A stretch of DNA of 64,000 nt from Phycomyces blakesleeanus NRRL 1555(-). Taxonomy: Eukaryota; Mucoromycota; Mucoromycetes; Mucorales; Phycomycetaceae. This document shows, piece by piece, positions 32,676-44,814 of this stretch. Under the pieces are notes generated by a model. It made no database searches, had not been told where the DNA came from, and saw nothing but the letters and a program-made list of their open reading frames with translations. The translations under genes and the position numbers were made by a program. Numbering within the stretch: position 1 is the stretch's first letter; every line of letters starts with the position of its first letter. Where the stretch lies: the NCBI RefSeq assembly GCF_001638985.1, contig NW_017265160.1, positions 297,378 through 361,377 of the forward strand, given 5' to 3'.

Positions 32676-33992
32676 GTTCTCATACATTCATTATAGCATA
32701 TATTCTCCCCCATTATAAACAAAGATATATATATATACATACAATACTTCAAATTAAATGAAACTTGCTATAAAAGAATCTTACGCATTATTCAATAAAG
32801 ATGTAATTATAAAATGTAGAATATATAAATATCGATATGTGAATGAAACCTTACATCCGCAAAAGAGTGTAGATACAGTGCTATTTATAACAGACAAGAG
32901 GTAGGAAATGATAAAGGGCAAAAAAGAACTCCCTCGGGTAACTCCCTGTGGTCACCTATATTCTCTTTCTGTAGTGATAATGGATCTAATAAGGGTCTTA
33001 AGCCATAATTTGGGTATATCAATAAAGCCGTCTCACAGAATATTTTAAAGCGGAATTGCAGAATTGCAAAGTTGCAGAATCGCAGACTAACAGAATTATA
33101 AAAGTAAAAATATTACAGTAAGTAAAATCATATAATTCAATGTTTAAAGCGCAAGAAAGCTATAAAAAGTCACATAGCAATCTTCAAGAAGGGTCTTGAA
33201 TGAAATGAAGTATGCTTATACATGCTATAATTTAGTATTTACGCTGGACATTTCTAAAATACTGTAATTAGAATATAAGTTTGCATTATATCGAGATACT
33301 TATATATAAGAAATGATGTTGGTTTGTACATATCAATTAAAAGTATAGTATGAATCGATATATTTACTCATAAATCTTGTGCCTTGTATATATTCATACA
33401 ATTATTCTTATAAAAGAATAATATATATTTGCTGTATACAGTACATAAATACTCATGTCAGAGGATCCCTATCTAGTGCAATAGTTAGCGCATCCTCAAT
33501 TGAGGTCTAATACGCTCTAGTAGAGAATATTTACATATATGAGTGTAAGTGTGTGCGTTTGAATTTGTGGCTCAACCTATTGTAAATGTTCTAACAATAC
33601 AGTACGCACGCGGTCAACGAAAGTTGATGTATGTGGGTGGTTACATATATCTTTTTTTTTTTGGTCGCAAAGAATGTGGCCGTCATTTTGATCTACTATA
33701 CTCAAAATTGCAGTGGTATGTTGATAGTAGACTTGTATTTATATGTCTCAATATACAGATGTCTCTTGGCTCTACCTATTAAAACACACGCTAAAGAAAG
33801 AAGAAGAAAAAATAATTGTACACGAAGCCTTTAAATATAAAGAGTGATCAAAGAATGCAATAAAAACATCAAACAAAGTATTCAATATTCTTTTACTATT
33901 CTCGATTTCAATTATATATTTCCAACTCTTTTAAAGAGTTTCTTTTTTTTTTCTTTTTTCTTTTTTTTAAGTTATTTATATTATCTCTTTTG

Positions 33993-36900
33993 ATGAGAAT
34001 CAAAGACATAAAATCTGTCTTTGTAGGGCTAGCACTTCTCGGAGTGACCAATGGAGCAGTAATGCACAGTAGCAACACGCTTGGTTATATGAATACCACA
34101 GATGACTTTTTCGTAAATACCGATTTTCATAATATCTTACGGGCGACTACTATTCGAGCTCCATACGAGCAGCCGCCAAAGTCTTTTGATCGCATTGCAC
34201 ACCCAAGGCCTCCAATTTTTGCCGACCCTAGATACCACAGAGTTGTTCCAACAAATTCTTGGATCAGCAACCTATTTTACCCCAGTCTCAACGATCTTGC
34301 TCCAACCACACCTGACCCATATATAATTCGGATTCTTGACGACTTTGGTGGCACTCGAGGTCTTTCCATTTCTCAACCATCCGTAAAGGTTAGTTGTCGG
34401 GTATGGGATGTCTTGATAGAAACTGGAACATCATATTCTGAAAAAAAAATCGGTACGATAGTACTATGGTACCTACCCACAAATGAACAATGTTCCAGAA
34501 ACACAAGCAGGCTATGTTGTAAACGGAGTCGTTGTTGACTTTAGATTCACAGCTAAAGAGTGGACCAATTCCAGACCTAAGCTTTTGGTAAACTATTGGG
34601 ATCATTTTGGCACCTCGCTGCAATTATCAACACCAGAAAATTCGGAGCAGCACATCACGTTCCCGTTATCCCGTGGGATGGCATACGTTACAGGAAATTA
34701 TGTTGGCCTAACTCCACAATTCTACACACAACATGCTATTATTTCAGTTCATTCTGAAAGCACACCAGGCGCAGATATGTACTCTGGTAGAAAATTTAAA
34801 ATTATGTTCAATGACAATCCGACTAGCACATACTTGATATACGTTCTCGGCGAGAAGCCTTTGACACTTCAAAAGGTCGGAATGAATAACCTTATTGCGT
34901 CCGAGCCATACAGTGGTATCATTCGTATTGCCAAGTTACCTTCCCCAGAGCACGAAACACTGTTAGATAATCAGCATGATGTGTGGGCCACAGGCGGAGA
35001 GCTAGTAGCCAGTAGTGATGGGTAAATATAAGCTACACATTGCATAATAGAAAAAGAAAGAAAGAGAAGATAGTAGCTAACTTATATTACACACAGTTCA
35101 TCAGCAACATATAGTATTAAATGGAAAGTTGTTGGAAATCCCCAAAGAACTCTGCTCACATATGCGTACCCTCATCACATAAACTCATTTGCTGGAGATA
35201 TCCAAAAAACCGGAATGCATCTTGAATCTTCCACCAAGGGAATGATGACCGCCGTACTTGGAGATGTATGGACCCTCAATGAAAACCATCTCAGCAACGT
35301 TACTTGGCTTCCGCTGAATCCTATACCAGAGGCTTCGACCCGCAACGAGATTATGCGCACAATAGAGCTTGACATCCATTCAAATTATGCTGCGGAAACC
35401 CAGAAAGGAGACAACTATTTTTCTGGAAAAGGGCTACAAAAGTTTGCTATGCTAGCACTGATATTGAATAAGCCCAAAGAGACATTTTTGCACAATCCAG
35501 AGCTTGCCAAAATCTCTTTGGAGAAGATCAAGGCTGCATTCACTCCATATCTTGAAAACAAACAAGAAGATCCGTACAAATACGATGTTGTATACAAGGG
35601 AATTGTTGCCAAAGACGGGCTACCTCGAATAATGGGCGGTACTGGTAACCCTGATGCAGAGTTTGGCCACACTTACTACAATGACCACCACTATCATCAA
35701 GGGTATCTGGTTGTAACAGGTACTGGAATATCCGTGTAACCCAAAAAATAAAAGAAAATAACGGTGTGGACATATACATATATACATATGTACAAATAAA
35801 CATTATATTTAATATTTCATATGCTCAAATTAGCTGCCATTATACACCATCTTGATCCAAAGTGGCGAGCTCCAGAGCTTGTAAGGTGGACAGAGACATT
35901 GATTCGGGATGTAAATTGCCCAGTAGAAGATGACCCATACTTTGCTCCTTTCCGCAATTGGGATTGGTTTGCGGGACACAGCTGGGCAGGAGGTATAAAG
36001 AATAATGGTGCTCTTGATGGCCGTGATCAAGAATCTGTACCTGAGGTAATATTTATTTTTATATCATACTTTAATCAGAGATTTGGGTTTATTGACTTTC
36101 TATCGAATCATCTTCTGTTATATACATTATAGTCTGTGAACTTTTATTGGGGTACAAAGCTGTGGGGACTGGCAACCAAAAATTCGGCAATGATCCACCT
36201 TGCAGCTTTACAGCTAGCCATAACCAAGCGTACAACATACGAGTATTTCTGGCTTTTGGACAATAACAGAAACCGACCAGCAGAAATGATAAAAAACAAG
36301 CTAGTTGGAATCTTCTTTGAACAAAAGACTGATTATGTAAGAATACTTTAATATATATATATATTGAAGGGGGTTTAAGCAAGTAATAACCAACCAGCTA
36401 ATCACTCAATTGATCAATTAATCAATCAAACAATGTACTTTTGTAGACCACCTACTTCGGAAGATATCTTGAGTTTATTCATGGTATTCAGCAGCTTCCA
36501 ATGACACCAGCTCTGGCAGATGATATTCGTATCCCTGCGTTTGTAAGTTTTTGTTTTTTTAGGAGGTATTGAACTGTAAGACTAATTTGTTCCCTTATTT
36601 TTCAACTGTCTAAGGTCGAAGAAGAGTGGAACCAACGTCTCTCGGCGGTTGCACCCCAAATAGAAAGTCCATGGGCGGGTGTGCTATGGCTCAACTATGC
36701 ACTCATCAATCCTTCAGATGCATACCCAAGACTTAGAACTACGGAAGTTGACGATGGACAGACTCGATCATATTCTCTTTACCTAACTGCAACAAGGCCA
36801 GATTTCCGTAGACGTCGTAAGGAAACACAACTGCTAATACACATAATTTTTCTTTCTCTTTTTTCTCTCTTAGCCTGTAGACCTAATTTTTTTCTTTATC

Positions 36901-37030
36901 TTTATATTTAGCTCTATCCAGAGTACACTCCAAAAACCCAAAGAACGAAACTGCAGTAGGTGGATATAAGCCGGCAATAAGAGGAGTACGCCACATAAGC
37001 TTTAAAGACGCAGTTACATTTGGCTCATAA
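33993..37030 (+). CDS. GH81 endo-1,3-beta-glucanase, secreted (803 aa, 8 exons)
   Basis: Exons 33993-34388, 34462-35021, 35097-35719, 35834-36045, 36133-36336, 36447-36542, 36615-36816 and 36912-37030 give 804 codons in frame. The enzyme hydrolyses beta-1,3-glucan in cell walls, used in wall remodelling, spore germination or attack on other fungi. A signal peptide covers about residues 1-22 ([13 protein letters not shown]). GH81 features: the N-terminal [29 protein letters not shown], the catalytic-cleft segment [14 protein letters not shown] (D570), and [17 protein letters not shown] with E593 and E597. The first M in the frame is ATG 33993. The last exon adds a basic 39-residue tail after the usual end of the domain; its splice is phase-consistent but less certain. 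Confidence 0.95.
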
Positions 37031-38171
37031 ATCAAGCGCAAAATTATTACTCATGGCAGTTTAATTATACCACAGATGCCCTAAATAACCTTTATATACG
37101 TTCGAAATATTCTAAATACTCTAATTATTATAATCATATGCTTTATTTTAATAATTTGAATCCGTACCATAGTCTATTAACCCACATATATACAGAGAGA
37201 AGTAAGAGAGAAATATTCTTGAATTCACAAACTATTATTGAGTAAATGTTAATAGTAGTCTAGTTATTTTCTAACCTTATGCTCATATTTATATAAATTA
37301 ATATCGTAATATCTTACCCATGAGTGAAGTATTGATATATACAAGCTTAATTTGCTTCAAGCCAAACAGTAGAACTGGTGACTATTAGTATCAGATGTAT
37401 TATAATTGGAGATACCTTACCAGCCTTGTAAATTAGCTGGATATATATCAACTCTTTTGCTTCCAATAAACAATGCCAATACAATTGATACATACCAAAA
37501 AAGAAAAGCCAATGCATTTTGGGCAAGTCAGTTAAAATATAAATTCCATATACATTGTGCCCTTGTTTTATTTAAGGAAAGGAAATTTGACAGTGTATGT
37601 ATGTATATGTATATGTATATGTATAGTGTGTGTATAATATGTGGGAAATGTGTTGATTTCCCGCTCAACTATGATTTTCTGCACAAAGTATCACTTGCAA
37701 GGTTCTTATCTTTACCCTTGCAGATTCAAACCCTTAAAATCACCCTTTTATTCTTCTATACCTTACTAATATAAGATTTTACAGGCAGCGTATTTTATAT
37801 TACAATAATCTATGCAACACAATCGGTAAAGAAACAATGTAAGTAATTAATAAAAGTACATATTTATTTTATTTTGGTACAGAAAATATATCCTTTGTTC
37901 CTAACCTGACAAAGTGGTCCTGACCAATGTCTGCAGACACTTTTTGTTCTATATTCCTTTCTTTTTATTCTTTAACAGAAAACAACCTTCCTGTTGTATA
38001 TTACTGAGGTGCGGCGGGCTAGATGTGTATTGCATAATACCAAACTGGTCAAATATAGTGAACGCGGGTTGAAAAGCAAATTTAATAAAGAAAAATGTAT
38101 GCCAACTATTTATCTACTTTAGGACATTCTAAAGCTGTATAAACGAACTCCAACAATTGATACAATGAGCA

Positions 38172-38247
<76 letters not shown>

Positions 38248-38286
38248 ACGCACACGCACACGCACATTCAAATGCTCTGTTACCAC
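37031..38286. other. Intergenic region with CA microsatellite
   Basis: No gene. A (CA)n tract of about 58 bp (38179-38237) runs into CACACG/CACG units to about 38265, directly before a MITE end. Open frames here are products of the repeats. Confidence 0.5.
38179..38265. repeat. Compound microsatellite (CA)n-(CACACG)n
   Basis: A pure CA run of about 29 units is followed by four CG-containing variant units. Alternating purine-pyrimidine sequence of this length can form left-handed DNA and is normally length-variable. Confidence 0.9.
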
Positions 38287-38577
38287 TTGGTGTAGACAAG
38301 CCAAAAAGTTCAAAATTAGTTCAAGTGCATAATAGATAAAGTTAGTGTTCATAGTATCATCTCTTCTATCTCATGAAAAAAACTTTTATCGTGAGGCTTT
38401 CTAGGACTTGCACCATATAATATATCTCTTCCATCAAAAGCATGATATTCTTCTTGATCCAAGTGACAATGAAAGAATAATATCCAGTTAGAATCGCCTG
38501 AATTTTGTTTTAAAATTTAATCCGAAAATAAGGCTTACATTTTGAACTTTTTAAAACCTTTTAGTCTATTCACACCA
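38287..38577. mobile_element. MITE family copy 3 (291 bp)
   Basis: Left end TTGGTGTAGACAAGCCAAAA and right end TTTTAGTCTATTCACACCA are worn copies of the family terminus. Interior words (AAAATTAGTTCAA, TATAATATATCTCTTCCATC-like) match copy 1 in the same orientation with deletions. Confidence 0.68.
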
Positions 38578-38643
38578 GCCGTTTAGACAAAATTGTACAT
38601 TATAAAACAGTCTATTATACAGTCTTTAAACATATCATTAGTA

Positions 38644-39743
38644 CTACATTTCTCTACTTGAGATTGAGACTATTCTCGAAAAAAAATATTGACAAATAAT
38701 ATTAGTGTTTAAAATGTCTTGTAATAACAAATACTAGTTAGAGTTGTAAGTCCAAATAGAAAGAGTATAAAGAGGTTGGTATAGATGCTATATAAGCATT
38801 CCAAAAACAAACAAAAACTGCTGGAGTACAATTGTATTGTGAATAATATAAGACAGAGAGAATAAAACTACACCTTCACTTATATCAAGATGTACAAAGA
38901 ACGTGCGAAGTAGTGATAAACATAAGTAAAGATGGCAACTGAAAATGCAATACGAAAAAGAGCTTACCAGACAAAAGATAAAGGCAAACAAAGTATGCTC
39001 AACTGAGAGTAATACATACATAGTACATTAATACATATTGAGAAAACTAATAATTTGTATTACCGTTTTATTAGTGGAAAAGGATGTTGGCGACCAAATT
39101 TTTTTTTATTATAATCCGTTTAATTTAGTTATCATTGCTTTTGGTACCGGCATGAAAGGCAAATATGCTACAAAGTTTAAAGGTTATTGTGTAGGAGGTG
39201 TGGGTGTTTTGTACCGAGCATTGAAGAGTAAGGAAATGAGTGGAGATTTTCTTGTGGCGGACGTTGACAAGTTCAGAGTGCCCAAGGTAAGCCTAGTAAG
39301 CTTAACACATTTGTAAGGCTTGGTTAACAATGCTTTTATTTCTTTGCTCTAAAGATTTTCCAATTTTGTAATCTTACCAACTTCACAAATGTATTGGTTG
39401 CTTTCATAATAGCCCTCGCTTGCCAAAGTTGTAGGATGATTTGGGATGGAGATGCTAATGGCTCAAAAATATATACCAGGTCACAGAAGAGGCTTTAAAT
39501 AGCCGCGATTGACCAACTCTATTTTTTAGAGACGAGTATCCTATTCTTTACAAACTATATCGCCGTATAGGGCACGGGTTTCTTTCCGCAGGAATTTACA
39601 TTTCTACACGTAAAATATTATACAAAAAATATAAAAACTAGCATTGGTTTGTTTCACTTTTCTTTTTCATTTTTCATCTGAAATTAAACACCTGTTGGTC
39701 TAAAAAGAATCTCAATTTGCCTTGATCTCAAGTAGAAACATTA
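38644..39743 (+). mobile_element. Decayed Fanzor-carrying element A
   Basis: The left end contains CTCTACTTGAGATTGAGAC and the right end, read as complement, TAATGTTTCTACTTGAGATC. Both resemble the CAGTGTTTCTACTTGAGATT terminus of the element at 49315-51178. Exact borders are uncertain by a few bases. Between them lies only the C-terminal part of a Fanzor-like gene. Confidence 0.55.
39038..39498 (+). pseudogene. Fanzor (eukaryotic TnpB-like) C-terminal remnant
   Basis: Exon up to 39286, a 68-bp GT-AG intron, then 39355-39498, continuous in frame. The first part contains LVIIAFGTGMKGKYATKFKG, GVLYRALKSKEMSGDFLVAD and VDKFRVPK, the layout of the RuvC-II to zinc-ribbon region in fungal Fanzor proteins. 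The second part contains VLVAFIIALACQSCRMIWDG and DANGSK, corresponding to the second CxxC of the zinc ribbon and the RuvC-III Asp region (usually W-x-RD-x-N-A-S/A-K-N). One Cys of the first ribbon pair appears lost and RD has become GD. The N-terminal half with the first catalytic Asp is missing, so this is a relic. Fanzors are RNA-guided nucleases carried by eukaryotic transposons; no guide RNA can be defined here. Confidence 0.68.
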
Positions 39744-42700
39744 TAGTATCAGTATAGTATACCACAGTAATTCTCTCATAATCTCATCTGGAAATCAATT
39801 GTTTGTGTGACCCAGGTATCTAAATATTTCAATATTAGAGGACAGTAAGTCAACTTATCAAAGACCCGAGTATTTGTACGCATGCCAAAAATATCACTGT
39901 TACCAATTGAGTTCTTGTAGAATAAATGAATTAAATAAATAAATAAAAGACGTAGATATTTTTTGAACATTTCAAGGAATCATCAGTATTTTGTGAAACC
40001 AGACAGATTATTGGCTGCATAGCGAAAAAGTTTTCCAAACAAGTAAAATGTAACTTGATAAGCCAACAGGACAATTTAGATACAATACTAATATTCTCAT
40101 TATAAGCTAGAAAATGATACATATATTTTTTCTTAAAGAAAAGTGAAAACATGTATGTATAATGGGCTTATAATGGTATTTCAACGTAGTTTAGCTATCT
40201 ATATCATTCATTTTTAAAGATAAAATTCTTCACACTAGGCTTGGCATCTTGAAGTTCTTTTACCATGTTAAAAGTCAGTATATATATATTTATAACAAGG
40301 AAGTCATTATTAATGTAGTTTTTTTTTCTTTATTAAAGTAACATCGATCTAGATTTTATTTGAGTCAAAATCTCATCGTTATTAAAACAGTCGAATGGTT
40401 CCCGAAAGCCATGTATTATATCAGCATAAATTTGCGTTAAATGCTTCTAAATGAAAATAATAGTATTAATATTATACGTAAAGAAGAGAAAATATATTTT
40501 GCTTCCCCAGATTCTGGAGAGAGTTCCCGTTTCAAAAAGCAATGCCTGTTACTAGCAAGTAATGAGTTTCTTAATATACACACACACGAATATATATAAA
40601 TAGTATTCTAACTGTTGAAGACTGATAAGGCTAGTTGGTGATACATGTAATTATAAAAAAAAATATAAGCTCGGCTTGTTACATGCAGCATTGTGTATAA
40701 CGCTATTATATGTGCTGTAGAAGAAAAAAAAATTCGATCAAAGAGCAAAGCCAATTATAGACTTTTTATTTTATTTCTGTATTCATTCAGAAAATAAAAT
40801 AAACACAGCCACGGGTTTTTGATTGGGTCAAATATTATATAATTATGTTCCCTCTAAGGTTTGGCGCGTTGTGTGCACAGGAATTTATTTATTTATTTGT
40901 TTGTTTGTTTTTTCTTTTTTCCTTCTTTCTGGTGGTGTACCCATCCAAACACAGACAAAGAAAAACAAGACCAAGGGCAAGAATTACCAGATCCAAGCCT
41001 TAACCTGTACCAACTCCCTAAAATAAATAAATCAAATAAAGACGCAAGTAAAGAGAAATAATATAGCCGAGCTTTTTATATCTTCACTAAACTCTTCCAA
41101 AGTATTTGTAGCTTTCAATATATGCTTAACAAGAAGCATATACTATACTATAATACAATACAATATAATATAATGAAACGTAGTAATAAAAAGGGGGGAA
41201 AGGGACAAGGTAAAAAATATATAGAGTGCCGTGAGGAATCTATAAGCCAAGATATGATAAGATAATGATAGGTGGTTCAAGACTATTCTTTATCTAAACC
41301 ACATGCTTTCAATATCACCAAAAGAGAAATGTGGGAGTGGGGGTCAAGTATTATATACTAAGATTACAGTCTCGCTACTCTTTTCAAGAGTCTGTGTTAT
41401 TGAAAAAATTAGTAGATAGTAAATACACACGACTTTTTTTCTTCTTTAATTTTATAGAGTAAAAACAGATCTTTCTTTGTACAGTCTATCCTTGAGACTC
41501 TTAACCCAAGATGACCAAAGCCAATTTTGTACAAATATCTTGTTATATATATATACATATATCTAAGAGACCACCTGTTCCACAGATACTTCACTTATAT
41601 AATAGGCTTTAGGCTCATTAAGGCCCGCACTTGCGTAGGTATTTTATTGTGCTGATATTATAGATTTACAAATAGCCATAAAAAACGAACCTTTTTAGCA
41701 ATACATTTATCGAAGCATTACCAATTCTATACACAAAGCCTTGTCGTTAATTTGTATTGTTGCTGTTACTGTTGTTGTTGTTTTCTTAAAAAAATATGTA
41801 TGTGTATATGTATATATTTGGAATATTGTACTTGGAACATAAGAAAAGGAAAAAGAGAGATTATATCACATATGTCATAACAACAGACCGGTGTACAAGA
41901 TGGATAAAAGATTATAATATTATGATACGCATTTTGTTTTATATGTAAAAACCTTATTTTCGAAAATGATCGATTGTTTTCTCTCTCTTCTTTTTTACAA
42001 GGGACCCACAACTCCTTTTAATACTTACATGAAATATAATCACGAAATCGTACTTACCATGTAATGTGCATGAGTATTCTAAGCTTATACTTATTTAATA
42101 CATATATACATATATATATATACTGTTAAGATAATTCCTGTTCTCTTATTTTTATTTCCTAGAAAAGAAAACAAAAAACAGGAGAATTTTATGTATGTCA
42201 TCAAAAAGGTACACACACACACACACATATATATATATTCTAGTTTCCGAAAATATACAAGCAAAAAAAAACTATAAAATAATTATCTGTATAAGAAAAA
42301 AAGAGGGGATAAAGCGAGAGAAGGGAAAAAGAAAGAAATAAGAAACAAAAGCGGTTGTAGAACTAGAAGCAGTTATCCTTTTCTTTTTTACCAAGATTTT
42401 CTATTACCTTTTTGTATACCCACCAGCCAAAAAGAAGCGCTAGGCCGAATATCAAGTATTGAATATATAATATGTAAAGGAGAGAAATAAGCTTGTACAG
42501 CAATAATATTCCCTAGTTTACCAAAAACAGTCATAATGGCAGTTTATTCATATATATCTTTTCAGTGCCACATAAGCACGAAAGCTACTGTCATTGTCAC
42601 TTTGTTAAGAATGATAATGTGCAGCTTTTCTAATTCATAATTTATAGTGTCAATACTGTAAATTATAAACATATTAAGTAAGGTCCCCAAATTTAGAGAC

Positions 42701-43968
42701 AATTTCAGGCACATACATACACATATGATCCATTCAGCCCTTTAATGTATGTATCAGCACTACATTCAGGATATCAAGAAATAAACCGATAAACAAAAGT
42801 TGATGTCAAAAGGTACTGTGAAAAAAAAAACCAAAAAAAAATAAGACTAATTTCTGCCCATGACCCACAAAAATCGTTTGTTTTACAAATCATAATACAC
42901 ACACAAATATATATATATATATCCTTGCATATATTTTAAAGAGGGTTTTTTTTCAAGTTCTAAATGATGCTTTTGAATGCCATATTTTCTTTCTCTTTGT
43001 CTCACATATAAATATAGATATAGAAAGATACTTGCCTCACAGTCCGATAAAAGCGCCCCAATAAACCTCTATTATTGTTATTTTCATTATTTATGTAGAG
43101 GTATCATATAGGTGTAACTTTATAAGTATCAATTTAGTAAGATTATTAGCGAGGGTAATATATATATAAGCAAGAGCAGGCGACGCAAAAATAAGGAATA
43201 TAATCATTGATATTTTATTACCTTCTTTCAAATATATACAGCCATTATTAACATTAACATTAACATTAACATTACCATTACCATTATGCTATATATATAA
43301 AAGAAGAACAGGGAAAAAATCAACTGTATATATCTATATATCTATATACGTGTATATGTGTATATATTACAAGGAATATAATGACAATCTTAACCGTGTT
43401 CAGTGTCCGATAAACTTGTTTCAATAAATAGCTTATAGTATACTACATTTAGTGGTTGTTTTATTTCATTTATATCAAGTAATCAACATAGGTAGATAAT
43501 ATAAGAGATCCTCTTCATAAATGAATTAAAAGCCGTAAACAAGTTTGTGTTCCGGTTGGTAATTCACTCTTAACAAACTATACAAAAGCAATTGAATAAA
43601 TAAAGGAATAAAAAGGGAAAAAAAGATGCGTAAAATTTAATTATATTGAAGTAACAAAAGAAAATTTTGCTTTCTTAAACAAAACAAAAAAAAGGAGCAT
43701 ATTAAGTTTCATATAGAACAAGCGTAATGGTACGATAACAGTAATGATAGTAATAATAGAGAGATATAGTATTTTTCATTTTTTTAAAGGATATAGATTG
43801 CGCTTCACGCGCTATACATAAGGTTATTGGTTTCGTAGACAAAAACAATTTCGATATCATAATAGCAATATTAAAAGAGGAAGATGAAAGTGAAGATAAT
43901 AATGAGGATGAGTATATATAAAGAGAGAAGATAGTCGTGTAAGAATAAGATTGCTCTTGAGAGCCGAG
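39744..43968. other. Long intergenic region with microsatellites
   Basis: No supported gene in 4.2 kb. Repeats include AC/AT runs near 42211-42239 and 42900-42922, and a hexanucleotide (CATTAA)n tract at about 43250-43285. Poly-A-rich patches near 40700 and 42820. The last 200 bp are the 3' flank of the Myb-like gene. Confidence 0.5.
43250..43287. repeat. (CATTAA/CATTAC)n hexanucleotide repeat
   Basis: About six tandem hexamers, the last two changed to CATTAC. Simple-sequence repeat without coding context. Confidence 0.85.
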
Positions 43969-44814
43969 TCAAATGCGCTGAAGAAAGGTTGCTCTCTGTT
44001 TAGGAGTTATATTCGCAAGATGAAAGGATTCAAACTCGCGCTCGTCCCAGAATCTACCCAACATATCTTGAGCAACCAATCTCCAAGCATGCTTAAAAAG
44101 TTGAGTTCGCTTTTGAACCGAAAGTACCGGTAAATAGAGTTCTTGTTTAGACTGTCTACGGCTGTAGGCTATTTTTGACTGAAGTATCTTAAAGCGACCC
44201 CAACAACAGCCGCGAGAGCGACGAGGAAGATATGTGGTCGATATCATTGCCCAAGATAATCCTTCAGAATACCCTTGCTTTAAAAGCTCGTCTTCTTCGG
44301 GTGTCCATGAGTTACGTGTGTGAGATTGACTCAGCCGGCGAGTCAAAGGTCTTTTGGTTCCCAAATCACTATTGTTGATACTATTTATGGCGTTGCTTTC
44401 GTTACCACTGTAGTAGTATGGTGGTGGTGGGATCGACATGGAAGGATCAGACCATCCCAAGGCTGAGGTTCCTTCTTTCTGCCCAGAATGAGAAGACAAA
44501 GAAGACAAAGATGAAGAAGAAGACGGCAAAGAAGAAGACGAAAAAGAAGACGGCGACGGCGACAACGGTGACAACGATGATGACGACAAAAAAGGAGAAG
44601 AAAAGGAAATATGCCGATGAGATGTAGGAACTATTTCTGGGGAGACACTGTTCAACAGAGAAGACCAGGTAGAAGGATGTTGAGTTTGCTGGTGATTAGG
44701 ATATATTGATGGTGTGTAATTTTGTGTATCATAGTTAAGCGAATCCAGACTATAGTCCCCAGATTGATGTCGAGTAGAGTTTGAGGTAGAACAAAGAAGC
44801 TTTTTTATATCCAT
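43969..44814 (-). CDS. Myb/SANT-like DNA-binding protein (281 aa)
   Basis: Single exon from ATG 44814. Residues 1-165 are low-complexity and Ser-rich (a long Ser/Pro run at about 70-110), typical of a disordered regulatory arm. Residues 168-214 form a Myb/SANT-like repeat: SWTPEEDELLKQGYSEGLSW, then RRSRGCCWGRFKILQ, with the spaced Trp residues of the fold (W170, W188; W205 in the third helix). A basic helical region follows. The protein probably acts as a transcription regulator in the nucleus. Single-repeat Myb proteins of this form are common in Mucoromycota; no specific orthologue can be named. It is isolated: nearest genes are several kilobases away. Confidence 0.82.
   Translation of the reverse strand: MDIKKLLCSTSNSTRHQSGDYSLDSLNYDTQNYTPSIYPNHQQTQHPSTWSSLLNSVSPEIVPTSHRHISFSSPFLSSSSLSPLSPSPSSFSSSSLPSSSSSLSSLSSHSGQKEGTSALGWSDPSMSIPPPPYYYSGNESNAINSINNSDLGTKRPLTRRLSQSHTRNSWTPEEDELLKQGYSEGLSWAMISTTYLPRRSRGCCWGRFKILQSKIAYSRRQSKQELYLPVLSVQKRTQLFKHAWRLVAQDMLGRFWDEREFESFHLANITPKQRATFLQRI

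Larger units (their letters stand above)
31581..33992. other. Intergenic region upstream of the GH81 gene
   Basis: No strong gene. A 60-codon frame from ATG 32239 is listed separately. A 65-bp dispersed repeat lies at 32609-32675. A long pyrimidine tract at about 33930-33970 sits just before the glucanase ATG and is probably part of its promoter or leader. Confidence 0.45.

Noticed and set aside
33549..33834. Overlapping frames upstream of the GH81 gene
   Set aside because: They span oligo-T tracts, have no family signal and lie in the probable promoter.
35761..35790. GGTGTGGACA word in intron 3 of the GH81 gene resembling the MITE terminus
   Set aside because: Only about ten bases match and no partner terminus is present nearby.
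37406..37774. 122-codon frame starting MEIPYQPC
   Set aside because: Contains a run produced by a GTATAT/ATGTAT repeat and no conserved features; composition matches the AT-rich background.
38119..38352. Minus-strand frame made of Val-Cys/Val-Arg dipeptides
   Set aside because: Translation of the CA microsatellite; no protein-like sequence outside the repeat.
44418..44627. Lys/Thr-rich frame antisense to the Myb-like gene
   Set aside because: Shadow of the Ser-rich coding tract on the other strand.
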